Assembly (NCBI GenBank): GCA_029572965.1
Contig: JAKPQD010000383.1
Span: 186,001 to 250,000 of the forward strand
Direction of reading: 5' to 3'
DNA: 64,000 nt
From: Bacteroidota bacterium
GTDB taxonomy: Bacteria; Bacteroidota; Bacteroidia; Bacteroidales; DTGW01
In this document: piece after piece, positions 8,085 to 16,683 of the stretch
Layout: each line of letters begins with the position of its first letter
Numbering within the stretch: position 1 is the stretch's first letter
Program-made: the position numbers and the translations under genes
The notes under the pieces: model-generated
Seen by the model: the letters and a program-made list of their open reading frames with translations, nothing else
The model's database searches: none
Told to the model about the DNA's origin: nothing

Positions 8085-9530
8085 TTATTCTGCACTATAC
8101 GACTTACGCCTTTCAGCCAATTCATCCTGCATCTGGTATTCTACGCTCTTCTTAATCTTATATGAGAAAAGAATAGTTATCATACCAACTAATGCAATGG
8201 CCGGGAAAATACTGGTAATTAACCTGATACCCGAAATAGCTTCTTGCGTTTGTACAGCATTAGCAACATAGCCATACCCTGATAACAAATATCCGGTAAG
8301 GGCACCTCCAAGAGCTAAACCAACTTTAAGACCGATTACAATACCAGCAAATACAATAGCTGTAGCACGACGGTTGTTTTTCCACTCAGAATAGTCTGCA
8401 ACGTCAGCCATCATAGCCCAAGGCAAAGGCATCGAGATACCCCATGAGAAGTTAAAGAGCAGTTGAAGTGCAAATGTAGCCCAAATAGCTGTTGGTGAAA
8501 GGAAGATAAACATAGCAGCAAATACAGCAGCTAAAACAATAGTGAAAATAAAAGCATCACGTTTACCAAACCTTGCAGCAAGCGGTTTTGAGAATATAAT
8601 ACCACAAAGAGCCGCCAACTGTCCAAAGATATTGATTATACTAAATACATTACCCGAAATATCAGCATTTGAACCTAACATACCCACTTTAGCTATCAAT
8701 CCAAATAAACACTTGTTCAATGTTTCGAGGAATGCAATCATGCTGTCTTTGTCAAGGTAATATTTGAAGAAGTACAGCAATATGCTGTTTCGCATAGCAA
8801 GGAAAATAAACATCAACAGGAACACAACAAACATGGCTACCCATGGCTTGTTGCTCAATAAGTCTTTTATGTCTTGTTTCAATGATGTTTCTTGTTTTGG
8901 GTCCGGCTTAATACGTTCTTTTGTGGTAAAAAAGGTGATAAAGAAGAATACTACTGCCAATAAGCAAAAAATACCCATAGTAACCTGATATCCTCTTGAG
9001 CTGTCCCCTTGTCCGAAATGGTTGACCATAGGAAGCGTTAACCCCTGAATAGCTAATGTCGCAACAGTAACAACAACAAAACGCACAGAAGACAGGCTGG
9101 TACGTTCTTTCATATCACCAGTAATTACACCGCTAAGCGCTGAATAAGGGATATTGTTCATTGAATATATTGTCATCAGAAGAATATAAGTAACATAGGC
9201 GTAAAAAAGTTTTCCTCCGGGACCTAAATCGGGCGTGGTAAATGCCAAAAAACCAAAAATACCAAAAGGTACTGCTGTCCATATAACCCAAGGCCGATAC
9301 ATACCCCAACGTGTATGTGTCCGGTCTGCTACTACCCCCATAATTGGGTCAAAAATAGCGCCCCACAAACGGGCAACCAAGAATAACCAACCTGCTGCTG
9401 CAGCTGTTAAACCGAATGTATCGGTATAAAAACTAAGCTGTAACAGCATCATGGTCTGAAAAATAAAATTAGCGGCTCCGTCTCCAAGACTAAAACCTAC
9501 TTTTTCTTTCATTGAAAGTTTAGAATCCAT
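8085..9530 (-). CDS. MFS transporter, GPH (glycoside-pentoside-hexuronide:cation symporter) family
   Basis: This 481-residue, 12-helix protein has the GPH/MelB-type N-terminus (MKEKVGFSLGDGAANFIFQ). It also has the loop 2-3 motif GAIFDPIMGVVADRTHTRWGMYRPWV and the central cytoplasmic segment before helix 7. GPH members import sugars such as xylosides or melibiose with a cation. The GH10 xylanase immediately downstream points to xylo-oligosaccharides or xylosides as the substrate, by context only. The 287 bases upstream hold the promoter region. I saw no clear -7 box or local regulator gene, so control probably comes from elsewhere. Confidence 0.9.
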   Translation of the reverse strand: MDSKLSMKEKVGFSLGDGAANFIFQTMMLLQLSFYTDTFGLTAAAAGWLFLVARLWGAIFDPIMGVVADRTHTRWGMYRPWVIWTAVPFGIFGFLAFTTPDLGPGGKLFYAYVTYILLMTIYSMNNIPYSALSGVITGDMKERTSLSSVRFVVVTVATLAIQGLTLPMVNHFGQGDSSRGYQVTMGIFCLLAVVFFFITFFTTKERIKPDPKQETSLKQDIKDLLSNKPWVAMFVVFLLMFIFLAMRNSILLYFFKYYLDKDSMIAFLETLNKCLFGLIAKVGMLGSNADISGNVFSIINIFGQLAALCGIIFSKPLAARFGKRDAFIFTIVLAAVFAAMFIFLSPTAIWATFALQLLFNFSWGISMPLPWAMMADVADYSEWKNNRRATAIVFAGIVIGLKVGLALGGALTGYLLSGYGYVANAVQTQEAISGIRLITSIFPAIALVGMITILFSYKIKKSVEYQMQDELAERRKSYSAE

Positions 9531-9816
9531 TGTTTTTGTTTTTATTATTGTTTGTCTTATTTATATGTCCTTTTCCGGGAAAAATACTCCGAAAACATTA
9601 CTACGCAAAAAAACTCCTAATTTTTCAATCCCAAAAATATTATTTGAACATCTTAACATAGATTAAATTTCTGTCATAATGTAGCAGTAATTTGTCGAAT
9701 AATGCAATTTTTGGGCATTTGCACTATTAGGTAAGTTGTTCATATATTGTATGTTATAAAACTTATGAATGAAATTTGATAGTCACATTTTTGCATGTTT
9801 TTAACACTATTATTTT

Positions 9817-10896
9817 TTACTCTCCGTATTTATAATAAACATTACAGGCACCCTCTGATGATACCATACAAGCCCCGACAGGATTTTCGGGCACGCATTT
9901 ATTGCCATACAAGCCACATTGCGAAGGCTTTTTCAGCCCTTTCAATACCTGGCCACAAATACATCCTTTTGCTTCCACAGATTGTTCTGGGATAACCTGA
10001 AAAACATGCTCGGCATCAAAACTTTTATACTTTTCTCTTAAAGACAGGGCACTTTTAGGGATAATACCAAGTCCACGCCAATTGGCATCTGCCGGTTCAA
10101 ATATTTCATTTACCATTTGCTGGGCCTTTGGGTTCCCTTCGGGTTTTACCACGCGTGTATATTGTATTTCAACCGAAGGCCGATTTTCATTTTTTTGTTT
10201 TATAAGCATAATAACAGATTGCAACACATCTATCGGTTCAAAACCAGAAACTACAACCCCTTTACCAAATTTTTCCGGTATAAAATTGTACATCTCAGTA
10301 CCGGTAATAACACTTACGTGACCCGGAGCCAAAAAGGCATCTACAGCAATGCCTTCTTCAATGATAGCCTGCATAGGAGGTGGCATAATTTTGTGCGAAC
10401 TTAGTACAGAAAAATTATCCAACCCGAGTTCTTTTGCCTTCAAAATACCTGCAGCTGTTGGAGGTGTAGTTGTTTCAAATCCTATGGCAAGAAATACAAC
10501 CTTTTTGTCAGGATTATTAACAGCAAAATCAATAGACTCAAGTACCGAATAAACCATCCTAACATCAGCGCCTTTTGCTTTTTCCTTTTCAAGTGATGAA
10601 CTTGACCCCGGGACCTTGACCAAATCGCCATAAGTAGCAATAATAACATCAGGAATACGGGCTAAAGCAACAGCTTTATCAATATAATCAACCGGAGTAA
10701 CACATACCGGGCAGCCCGGACCAGATACCAACACAATATGCTCAGGCAACAAATGCTTTAATCCAAAACGATGGATAGACATGGTGTGACTGCCACATAC
10801 TTCCATAATCACCATGGGCTCTTTGGCTATTTGCTTTATATAAGCAGCAAGTTGCTGAACCTTTTCAGCATCACGGTATTCGCTTATATATTTCAT
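9817..10896 (-). CDS. hypD: Hydrogenase maturation protein HypD
   Basis: The 359-residue protein carries the HypD signatures: CGSHT near the N-terminus, GPGCPVCVTP at residues about 79-88, GFETTTPPTAAG, and a C-terminal Cys-rich region (CICGQVLKG, NKCVPENPVGAC) binding a [4Fe-4S] cluster. HypD is the scaffold on which, with HypC, the Fe(CN)2CO group of [NiFe]-hydrogenases is assembled in the cytoplasm. Its start overlaps the hypC stop by four bases (ATGA), indicating translational coupling. No hydrogenase structural genes are in the window. Confidence 0.96.
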   Translation of the reverse strand: MKYISEYRDAEKVQQLAAYIKQIAKEPMVIMEVCGSHTMSIHRFGLKHLLPEHIVLVSGPGCPVCVTPVDYIDKAVALARIPDVIIATYGDLVKVPGSSSSLEKEKAKGADVRMVYSVLESIDFAVNNPDKKVVFLAIGFETTTPPTAAGILKAKELGLDNFSVLSSHKIMPPPMQAIIEEGIAVDAFLAPGHVSVITGTEMYNFIPEKFGKGVVVSGFEPIDVLQSVIMLIKQKNENRPSVEIQYTRVVKPEGNPKAQQMVNEIFEPADANWRGLGIIPKSALSLREKYKSFDAEHVFQVIPEQSVEAKGCICGQVLKGLKKPSQCGLYGNKCVPENPVGACMVSSEGACNVYYKYGE

Positions 10897-11126
10897 TTCT
10901 GGGGAATTTCGTCGTTCATACCAAGAATATCTATCAACTCCAATGTTTGTCGGGCTTCTTCCTCATCAACTTTCTGAATGGCATAACCTGCATGAACCAA
11001 TACATATTCTCCAACCTGAATATTATCGAGCAAATCAAGTGATGCCCTGATTTTATTCCCAGACAAGCTAACAACAGCTTCATTGCCATTTATTTCTTCA
11101 ACCTTAGCAGGAATACTTAAACACAT
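10893..11126 (-). CDS. hypC: Hydrogenase maturation chaperone HypC
   Basis: A 77-residue protein beginning MCLSIPAKV, whose Cys2 (exposed after removal of Met1) is the essential iron ligand of HypC/HybG/HupF chaperones. It has the small OB-like beta-barrel pattern ending in VGEYVLVHAGYAIQKVDEEEA. It forms the HypC-HypD complex that receives CN and CO ligands and then delivers the iron unit to the hydrogenase large subunit. It lies between hypF (77 bases upstream) and hypD (4-base overlap). Confidence 0.95.
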   Translation of the reverse strand: MCLSIPAKVEEINGNEAVVSLSGNKIRASLDLLDNIQVGEYVLVHAGYAIQKVDEEEARQTLELIDILGMNDEIPQK

Positions 11127-11196
11127 ATACTTATTTTATTTGTTTATATCTAATACATTTATCTTTCTTTATTCCATATATTAATATTCGTATTTC

Positions 11197-11217
11197 CCCT
11201 CCTTTACAAGGAGGGGG
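11197..11217. repeat. CCCCTCCTT / AAGGAGGGG palindrome overlapping the hypF stop
   Basis: Arms CCCCTCCTT and AAGGAGGGG separated by TAC, followed by a GGTAGAGGTGG-like tail. The TAA stop of hypF lies inside the palindrome, so the last residues of HypF are encoded by it. The word is typical of short dispersed palindromic elements in Bacteroidota intergenic DNA. Confidence 0.6.
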
Positions 11218-13510
11218 TAGAGGTGGTTTTCAAATTTTTATACAACAAACCTAAGTACAGTTGCCCCAAAGCAACCGAAACATCATTGCAAGGCACGTTT
11301 ATATTGGTTAACACTTTAAAACCTCTTTCAGAAAGCTTATTTTCAGAATTTTCTAATAAATATTTATTCTGAAACACACCTCCTGAAAAGGCTACAATAT
11401 TTATCTCTTTTTTTTGCCTTATTTTTTCTGCCATTTCAACAACTACATTGATTATTGTATTGTGAAATCGTGCAGCAATAATGCCTTTATCTGTGCCACT
11501 CAACAATTCTTCCACAATCTGGCGTATCACAGGAAGAAATGAAATCTCGTCCCCATTAACACGGGGAGTATAAAATTTTTCATCAGAAACAATAGCTGCT
11601 TCTAATCGCATTGGAGCTTCAGCATGAAAACTTGGCAAAATACATATTCCAGTAAGGGCAGACACGGCATCAAACAACCTGCCTGCACTACATGATTGCG
11701 GGCTATTTATCTGCTTGTCAATAGATGTAACAACAGTATTCAACTTAACAGCGTCAATAGATTTAAACATCTCCAATGGCAGGCTTTTAAAATCTTTGCC
11801 ATAAGCAGCATACAAATACGAAACTGCTACACGCCATGGTTCCAAAGTGGCCATATCCCCCCCGGGCAAAGAAACATACTCAAAATGAGCAAGCCTTTCC
11901 ATTTCTGATTTGTGACAATACAAAAACTCGCTACCCCATATTTTACCGTCAAGTCCATAACCTGTTCCATCAAAAGCAATACCCAAAACAGGTTCAGTAC
12001 ATTTATGTTCTGACAACACCGATGCTATATGGGCATGATGATGTTGAACTTCCACAACCTTTACATTCAGGCTTTTTGCAAAACCGGTAGTCACATAATC
12101 GGGGTGCATATCGCAAACCACCATATCTGCATTGAAACGGAAAAGATGCTTAAACCGCTCAAAGGACTCAACAAAAAATTGGAAGTTTTCAAAATCCTGC
12201 AAATCTCCCAAATGCTGGCTCAGTATGGCCTTATCGCCTTTTCCTAAAGCAAAGGCCCCAGTCAATTCTGCTCCAACAGCTACAATACCTTCTACATTAT
12301 CAACAACATCAATTGACTGTGGCACGTATCCCTTTGAACGCCTTATCAAACGAGGAATGTCATTAGCCACAAACAACACCGAATCATCTATTCGGTTGTG
12401 TATATCCCGATTGTATGTCAAAACCCCATCCACTAAAGGCAAAAATGCATTTAGGGCTTTTTCATCATCAATAACAATAGGCTCTTCAGATATATTTGCA
12501 CTGGTCATTACCAATGCTTCAAGGTTTGTATGTTGAAAAATGAGATAATGCAAAGGCATATAAGGCAGCATTGCCCCTGTTGTCGGAAAACCTTTTGAAA
12601 CAGAATGCGCCAACTCTTTTTTATTTTTCAGAATTACAATAGGACGCCGGAATGAAGTCAAACATTGCTCTTCATGATGGTTGCAATACAAATAACCTTT
12701 AAGTGTTGATATAGAAGAAAACATCACAGCAAAGGGCTTAGTATCTCTATGCTTTACAGCTCGCAAACGGGCAACAGCTTTTTCATCCAGTGCATTACAC
12801 ACCAAGTTATACCCCCCGGTGGCCTTAAAAGCATAAATCTCTCCCCTGCCCAATCCTTGTTGCAATTGATTAATTATGGTTTGTAAATTTTCAGCAGAAT
12901 CAGCAACTACAGTTTCATCATTTTTCTTATATAAAGAATATAGAGGGCCACAATGGTTACAAGCTATAGGCTGAGCATGAAACCTTCTGTCTGATGGGTC
13001 TTCATACTCTTTCCTGCAATTTTCGCACATTGTAAAAGGTGCCATTGTAGTATTGCACCGATCGTAAGGTAACTCCTTAACAATCGAAAACCTAGGCCCA
13101 CAATGCATACAATTGATTAACGGATAATGAAACCTGTCAGAAGGCTGCAACATATCATCAAGGCAGTCTTCACAAACAGCAATATCAGGGCTTACCTCAG
13201 TAAAATTTTTTGAAACATCAGTACTTTGGATGATAGAAAAGTATTCATAATGTTCTATCTCAACATCTGAAGATTTTATCGTTTCAATCTCAGAATGTAC
13301 AGGTTTTTTCTTTTCCAGGTTTAACTCAAACTTATGTATAGCCTCACTAGTGCCTTCGACATGAATATTGACTGCCTCATTTGTATTGTTTACCCAGCCT
13401 TTCAGATTATATTCAGCGGCAAGCCTAAATACAAAAGGCCTAAACCCCACCCCTTGTATCAACCCTTTAACGGTAAAGCGTTTTGCAACAATAGTATTAT
13501 TCCCTTGCAC
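11204..13510 (-). CDS. hypF: Carbamoyltransferase HypF
   Basis: The 768-residue protein has the full HypF architecture. An acylphosphatase domain comes first (residues about 8-95, VKGLIQGVGFRPFVFRLA), then two zinc-finger pairs (CEDCL...CMHCGPR and CENCR...CNHCGP, about 113-195). A YrdC-like domain (about 205-395) and a Kae1-like carbamoyltransferase domain with VQHHHAHIASV and GVFQNKYLL follow. It uses carbamoyl phosphate and ATP to supply the cyanide ligands of [NiFe]-hydrogenases, with HypE. It is the first gene of hypF-hypC-hypD. A TAACTTTG box lies 17 bases before the start codon. The last few residues (TSTPSL) are encoded by an intergenic-type palindrome. hypE, hypA and hypB are not in the window. 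Confidence 0.96.
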   Translation of the reverse strand: MQGNNTIVAKRFTVKGLIQGVGFRPFVFRLAAEYNLKGWVNNTNEAVNIHVEGTSEAIHKFELNLEKKKPVHSEIETIKSSDVEIEHYEYFSIIQSTDVSKNFTEVSPDIAVCEDCLDDMLQPSDRFHYPLINCMHCGPRFSIVKELPYDRCNTTMAPFTMCENCRKEYEDPSDRRFHAQPIACNHCGPLYSLYKKNDETVVADSAENLQTIINQLQQGLGRGEIYAFKATGGYNLVCNALDEKAVARLRAVKHRDTKPFAVMFSSISTLKGYLYCNHHEEQCLTSFRRPIVILKNKKELAHSVSKGFPTTGAMLPYMPLHYLIFQHTNLEALVMTSANISEEPIVIDDEKALNAFLPLVDGVLTYNRDIHNRIDDSVLFVANDIPRLIRRSKGYVPQSIDVVDNVEGIVAVGAELTGAFALGKGDKAILSQHLGDLQDFENFQFFVESFERFKHLFRFNADMVVCDMHPDYVTTGFAKSLNVKVVEVQHHHAHIASVLSEHKCTEPVLGIAFDGTGYGLDGKIWGSEFLYCHKSEMERLAHFEYVSLPGGDMATLEPWRVAVSYLYAAYGKDFKSLPLEMFKSIDAVKLNTVVTSIDKQINSPQSCSAGRLFDAVSALTGICILPSFHAEAPMRLEAAIVSDEKFYTPRVNGDEISFLPVIRQIVEELLSGTDKGIIAARFHNTIINVVVEMAEKIRQKKEINIVAFSGGVFQNKYLLENSENKLSERGFKVLTNINVPCNDVSVALGQLYLGLLYKNLKTTSTPSL

Positions 13511-13527
13511 CTGAAAAATATTTGCGG

Positions 13528-13535
13528 CAAAGTTA
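13528..13535 (-). promoter_or_regulatory. Putative -7 box (TAACTTTG) for hypF
   Basis: TAACTTTG on the minus strand matches the Bacteroidota TAnnTTTG element and ends 17 bases before the hypF ATG. No well-spaced TTTG (-33) element is visible, so support rests on the -7 box and position. Confidence 0.45.
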
Positions 13536-13579
13536 CCATTTTAAATCAATTTTGATTTTTAAGATTAAATATTTTAAGA

Positions 13580-13587
13580 TATTTTTG
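13580..13587 (+). promoter_or_regulatory. Putative -7 box (TATTTTTG) for cysH
   Basis: TATTTTTG matches TAnnTTTG and lies 20 bases before the cysH ATG. A TTTG occurs at 13551-13554 but at 25 bases the spacing is longer than the usual 19-23. Confidence 0.5.
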
Positions 13588-13607
13588 TCTTTTATTAAAG
13601 GCAAATT

Positions 13608-14312
13608 ATGAATATTAGTGAAATTGAATTATTGAACGAAAAGCTTAAAAACAAAAGCCCGGAAGAAGTGATTGAACATTTTATCAAGCTTTTCGGGAAC
13701 CGTATAGCTTTATCTTCCAGTCTTGGCGCTGAAGATCAGGTTCTGACTCACATGGCCTGCAACATTGATAAAAATGTACGGATTTTCACGCTGGACACAG
13801 GCCGTCTTTTTCCCGAAACTTATGAGCTCATTGATAAAACTTGTAAACACTATAACACTCAAATAGAAATATTCTTCCCTGACCATCAACAAGTTGAATG
13901 TATGGTAAAAGAAAAAGGTATTAACCTTTTTTATGACAGTGTTGAAAACAGAAAACTATGCTGTAATGTCAGAAAAATAGAACCATTGAAAAGGGCTTTT
14001 GCTGGCCTGGGTGCATGGATATGTGGTTTACGCAAAGACCAGTCTGTAACTCGCTTCTATTCTAAGCTGGTTGAATGGGACGAAGTAAATAAGCTGGTAA
14101 AAATAAACCCGCTTATCAACTGGACAGAACAACAAGTTTGGGATTATATCCGTATAAACAACATACCTTACAATGCTTTGCATGACAAAAACTTCCCAAG
14201 TATTGGATGTCAGCCATGTACACGAGCCATTGTAACCGGAGAAGATATCAGGGCTGGAAGATGGTGGTGGGAACAACCCGAACAACGAGAATGCGGGTTG
14301 CACAAAAAGTAA
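13608..14312 (+). CDS. cysH: Adenylyl-/phosphoadenylyl-sulfate reductase (CysH)
   Basis: The 234-residue PAPS-reductase-fold enzyme has the PP-loop start SSSLGAEDQVLTHM (residues about 36-49) and the catalytic C-terminal ECGLH with Cys229. It carries the four cysteines of an iron-sulfur cluster: Cys118-Cys119 and Cys201/Cys204. The CC...CxxC pattern is that of assimilatory reductases acting on adenylyl sulfate (APS), and is absent from E. coli-type PAPS reductases. The likely reaction is therefore APS to sulfite and AMP. No other sulfate-assimilation gene is adjacent. It is divergent from hypF, and its 3' end lies 2 bases from a convergent small gene. Confidence 0.92.
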   Translation: MNISEIELLNEKLKNKSPEEVIEHFIKLFGNRIALSSSLGAEDQVLTHMACNIDKNVRIFTLDTGRLFPETYELIDKTCKHYNTQIEIFFPDHQQVECMVKEKGINLFYDSVENRKLCCNVRKIEPLKRAFAGLGAWICGLRKDQSVTRFYSKLVEWDEVNKLVKINPLINWTEQQVWDYIRINNIPYNALHDKNFPSIGCQPCTRAIVTGEDIRAGRWWWEQPEQRECGLHKK

Positions 14313-14314
14313 AC

Positions 14315-14548
14315 CTATTTGTGGGCTGTAATAATTATACTGGCAGTATGATAATAACCATTACCATTAACCACGTTACCAGAGCTTACCGGCAAAATTG
14401 AGATAATCTGAAACCCTTGTTTTTCTAATTCATTGCATTTTTCATCAAGTTCTTTGGCCAAGTCGTCAGAGTCAACTTCCATCTCTTCACTAAACTCATG
14501 ATTAGTCCAATATGTAGAACGCGAATGAATAACAATTGATTTATACAT
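14315..14548 (-). CDS. Small hypothetical protein
   Basis: A 77-residue protein starting MYKSIVIHS; an upstream in-frame Met at 14575 would add nine basic residues but is less likely. It has an acidic helical centre (EEMEVDSDDLAKELDEKCNELEKQG) bracketed by beta-rich ends (YKSIVIHSRS, FQIISILPVSSG and YHTASIIITAHK). This suggests a small alpha/beta fold with two outer strands. I do not recognise a family. It has no signal peptide or membrane segment. It is convergent with cysH and has no operon partner. Confidence 0.6.
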   Translation of the reverse strand: MYKSIVIHSRSTYWTNHEFSEEMEVDSDDLAKELDEKCNELEKQGFQIISILPVSSGNVVNGNGYYHTASIIITAHK

Positions 14549-14631
14549 AACAATTTTTATTTTACTTTTAAGCAAAATAAAAAAAAATATTGAGAAAATA
14601 AAAATAATGAAGGCCTATTTTGGCAAACAGC

Positions 14632-16278
14632 TTATTGCAATTTCAAAATACTTTCAGCAGGTTTCCCCTCTGAACCTGAAGGTAACGCAATATTTAAAAA
14701 CAAAGACAATGTAGGGGCAATATCTGCAATGCTTATTTTGTCATAAACAACCTTGCGGCTTATTCTCCATCCGTAAAAAATTAAAGGTACATGCGTTTCA
14801 TAAGAATAGCCAGTACAGGATGACGAATTGTTGGATGTTGTTTCGGCCCACCCGGGTTGAAGCTGATATACAATGTTGCCCGAGCGTTTTTGATAATAGC
14901 TGTTTTGCATCTTAGCCAAAACCCCATCAACATAATTAGAGTATTGCAACATTGAAGCAGTGGCAACATTAGCCACTCCGGCAAATTGAATCAAAAAACC
15001 AGCCACATCACTTTCAAACTTTGCTATATCTATTTTTGCATCTTGTATAAGGCTTTCGTTCAAATATATCTGGTGATCCGAAAATTTCTTTATCCAATTG
15101 CCATTACCATAGGTAGCATTCAAAAAACTTTTCAGCAGCGTATTGGCTAAACTCAGGTTAAATTCACCAGCAGGCATTCCCATATCTGTCATCAGCTTTG
15201 GCGGGTAAGTAGCCCCATGGGCTGCGGTAAAATACACCAAAACGTTGCCTTTACCAACATAACTATCCAAAAAGTCAAGAAGATGTTTAATTTCTTTATC
15301 CAATCTGAGACAGGCATCTTCCATCTCGCGCGATGCAATGCCAAATTGTTTTCCAATTGCCCCGGTAGCACAAAAGTTGATACAGAGATAATCTGGAATA
15401 TCATCTTTTCCCATTTTTTCATTCACTATGGCCGATATTGCAAAATCTTTTACTATATTATCAGCCATAGGCGTTTGGCGCAAAATATTATAATCGCGTT
15501 TTCCTCCGGCAATTGTTGACAATGCTTTCAAATCATAAGGAAACGTAATTTGCCCACGAATACCTCTTTCGTAACTATTATTATCTGCAAGGCTTTCAAC
15601 ATAAGTACTATCAGGTAACAGAGTTGTCCAGGTCTTATCAAGATATGAATCTGCAAACTTCTTCTTGTTAAAATCAGTTACCCAGGCAGGTAAAGTTGTT
15701 TTATATGCAGAACTGGTAACAAATGTACCCGTTTGCACATCAAACCAATATGCACCATCAACCAAATGACCCGATAGCATAACCGAAGCAGAAGGGTCTA
15801 TTGAAACTGAAAGGACTATAGGCTGTTTGTACCAGGCAAGCTTTAATTCATCCCCAAAAGTACTACTCATCAATTTTGATGCAGAATGTTTTTCATTACT
15901 TTCATTATTTCCAACACAGTTGTATTTTTCATCACGGCTGCAATGCTCTGTTTTATCAGACAAACCCACATACCACTCATCAGAGACAATACCATGAACA
16001 GAAGGGTTAGCTCCTGTTGAAATAGTGGCATATCCACTATTGGCTCCTGAAAACATGTAATCATAATGGGCATTTTTACATACAAGGCCTTCGTTCATCA
16101 AACGGCGCAAGCCATTAGGCTCATATTTATCCATAAACCGGTACAGATAGTCATATCTAAGTTGATCTACTACAATTCCAACAATTAATTTTGGCCTTTC
16201 AGCAGGTATTCGTTGTGCAAAAGAATTTTTTAAAGGAAATACAAAAAAAAGTATTATCAGAAATAAACAATAACGCAT
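14632..16278 (-). CDS. PafA-like alkaline-phosphatase-fold protein, probably catalytically dead
   Basis: The 548-residue protein has a signal peptide (residues 1-21, cleavage near SFAQ) and the AP-superfamily layout of Bacteroidota PafA, including VGIVVDQLRYDYLYRF and STGANPSVHGI. Aligned by eye to PafA, only three active-site positions are kept: Asp38, His354 and His496 (GYSYETHVP). The nucleophile Thr position is Ala79. The TDxxGH metal ligands are Gly306 and Lys310. The TxDHG Asp is Ala353. It should therefore not bind two zinc ions or hydrolyse phosphate esters. It is the last gene after rho and folB (6-base gap). A binding or scaffolding role in the periplasm is an inference. Confidence 0.85.
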   Translation of the reverse strand: MRYCLFLIILFFVFPLKNSFAQRIPAERPKLIVGIVVDQLRYDYLYRFMDKYEPNGLRRLMNEGLVCKNAHYDYMFSGANSGYATISTGANPSVHGIVSDEWYVGLSDKTEHCSRDEKYNCVGNNESNEKHSASKLMSSTFGDELKLAWYKQPIVLSVSIDPSASVMLSGHLVDGAYWFDVQTGTFVTSSAYKTTLPAWVTDFNKKKFADSYLDKTWTTLLPDSTYVESLADNNSYERGIRGQITFPYDLKALSTIAGGKRDYNILRQTPMADNIVKDFAISAIVNEKMGKDDIPDYLCINFCATGAIGKQFGIASREMEDACLRLDKEIKHLLDFLDSYVGKGNVLVYFTAAHGATYPPKLMTDMGMPAGEFNLSLANTLLKSFLNATYGNGNWIKKFSDHQIYLNESLIQDAKIDIAKFESDVAGFLIQFAGVANVATASMLQYSNYVDGVLAKMQNSYYQKRSGNIVYQLQPGWAETTSNNSSSCTGYSYETHVPLIFYGWRISRKVVYDKISIADIAPTLSLFLNIALPSGSEGKPAESILKLQ

Positions 16279-16284
16279 ATAAGA

Positions 16285-16659
16285 TTATTTTTTATCAACC
16301 CTGCTTTTTTCAATAGTTATACTAACTGCATGCATATGCCCCCCCATAGAAGGGTTTAACTTCTGAAGCTTAAGTTTTACAGCATCTATGGCATTAAACT
16401 TTTCAAACAAGCAATTTGCAATTCGGTTCGCCACATGCTCAATGAGGTGCGAGGTTATAGCCATTTCTTGTTGAATGGTTTTGTAAATGTCAATATAATT
16501 TACCGTATCATAAATATTATCTGTAGAAGCCGCCTTGCTAATATCTGTCATGTACGAAAGCCACACATGATATCTGTTACCAATCACCCTCTCTTCGGAA
16601 AAACAGCCATGAAAAGCAAAAAACTCCATCTTTTCAAGCTCAAACCATGCTTTACTCAT
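16285..16659 (-). CDS. folB: Dihydroneopterin aldolase FolB
   Basis: The 124-residue protein has the FolB T-fold pattern: the N-terminal strand with FFAFHGCFSEERVIGNRYHV (Glu of the EE pair near the active site), the YxDI segment (VNYIDIYKTI), LIEHVANRIANCL, and the C-terminal KLNPSMGGHMHAVSITIEK. It converts 7,8-dihydroneopterin to 6-hydroxymethyl-7,8-dihydropterin in folate synthesis, or epimerises it. It lies 24 bases after rho and 6 bases before the phosphatase-like gene, so the three are likely co-transcribed from the rho promoter. Confidence 0.93.
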   Translation of the reverse strand: MSKAWFELEKMEFFAFHGCFSEERVIGNRYHVWLSYMTDISKAASTDNIYDTVNYIDIYKTIQQEMAITSHLIEHVANRIANCLFEKFNAIDAVKLKLQKLNPSMGGHMHAVSITIEKSRVDKK

Positions 16660-16683
16660 CGCAATATGGCTTATTTAAAAGTA

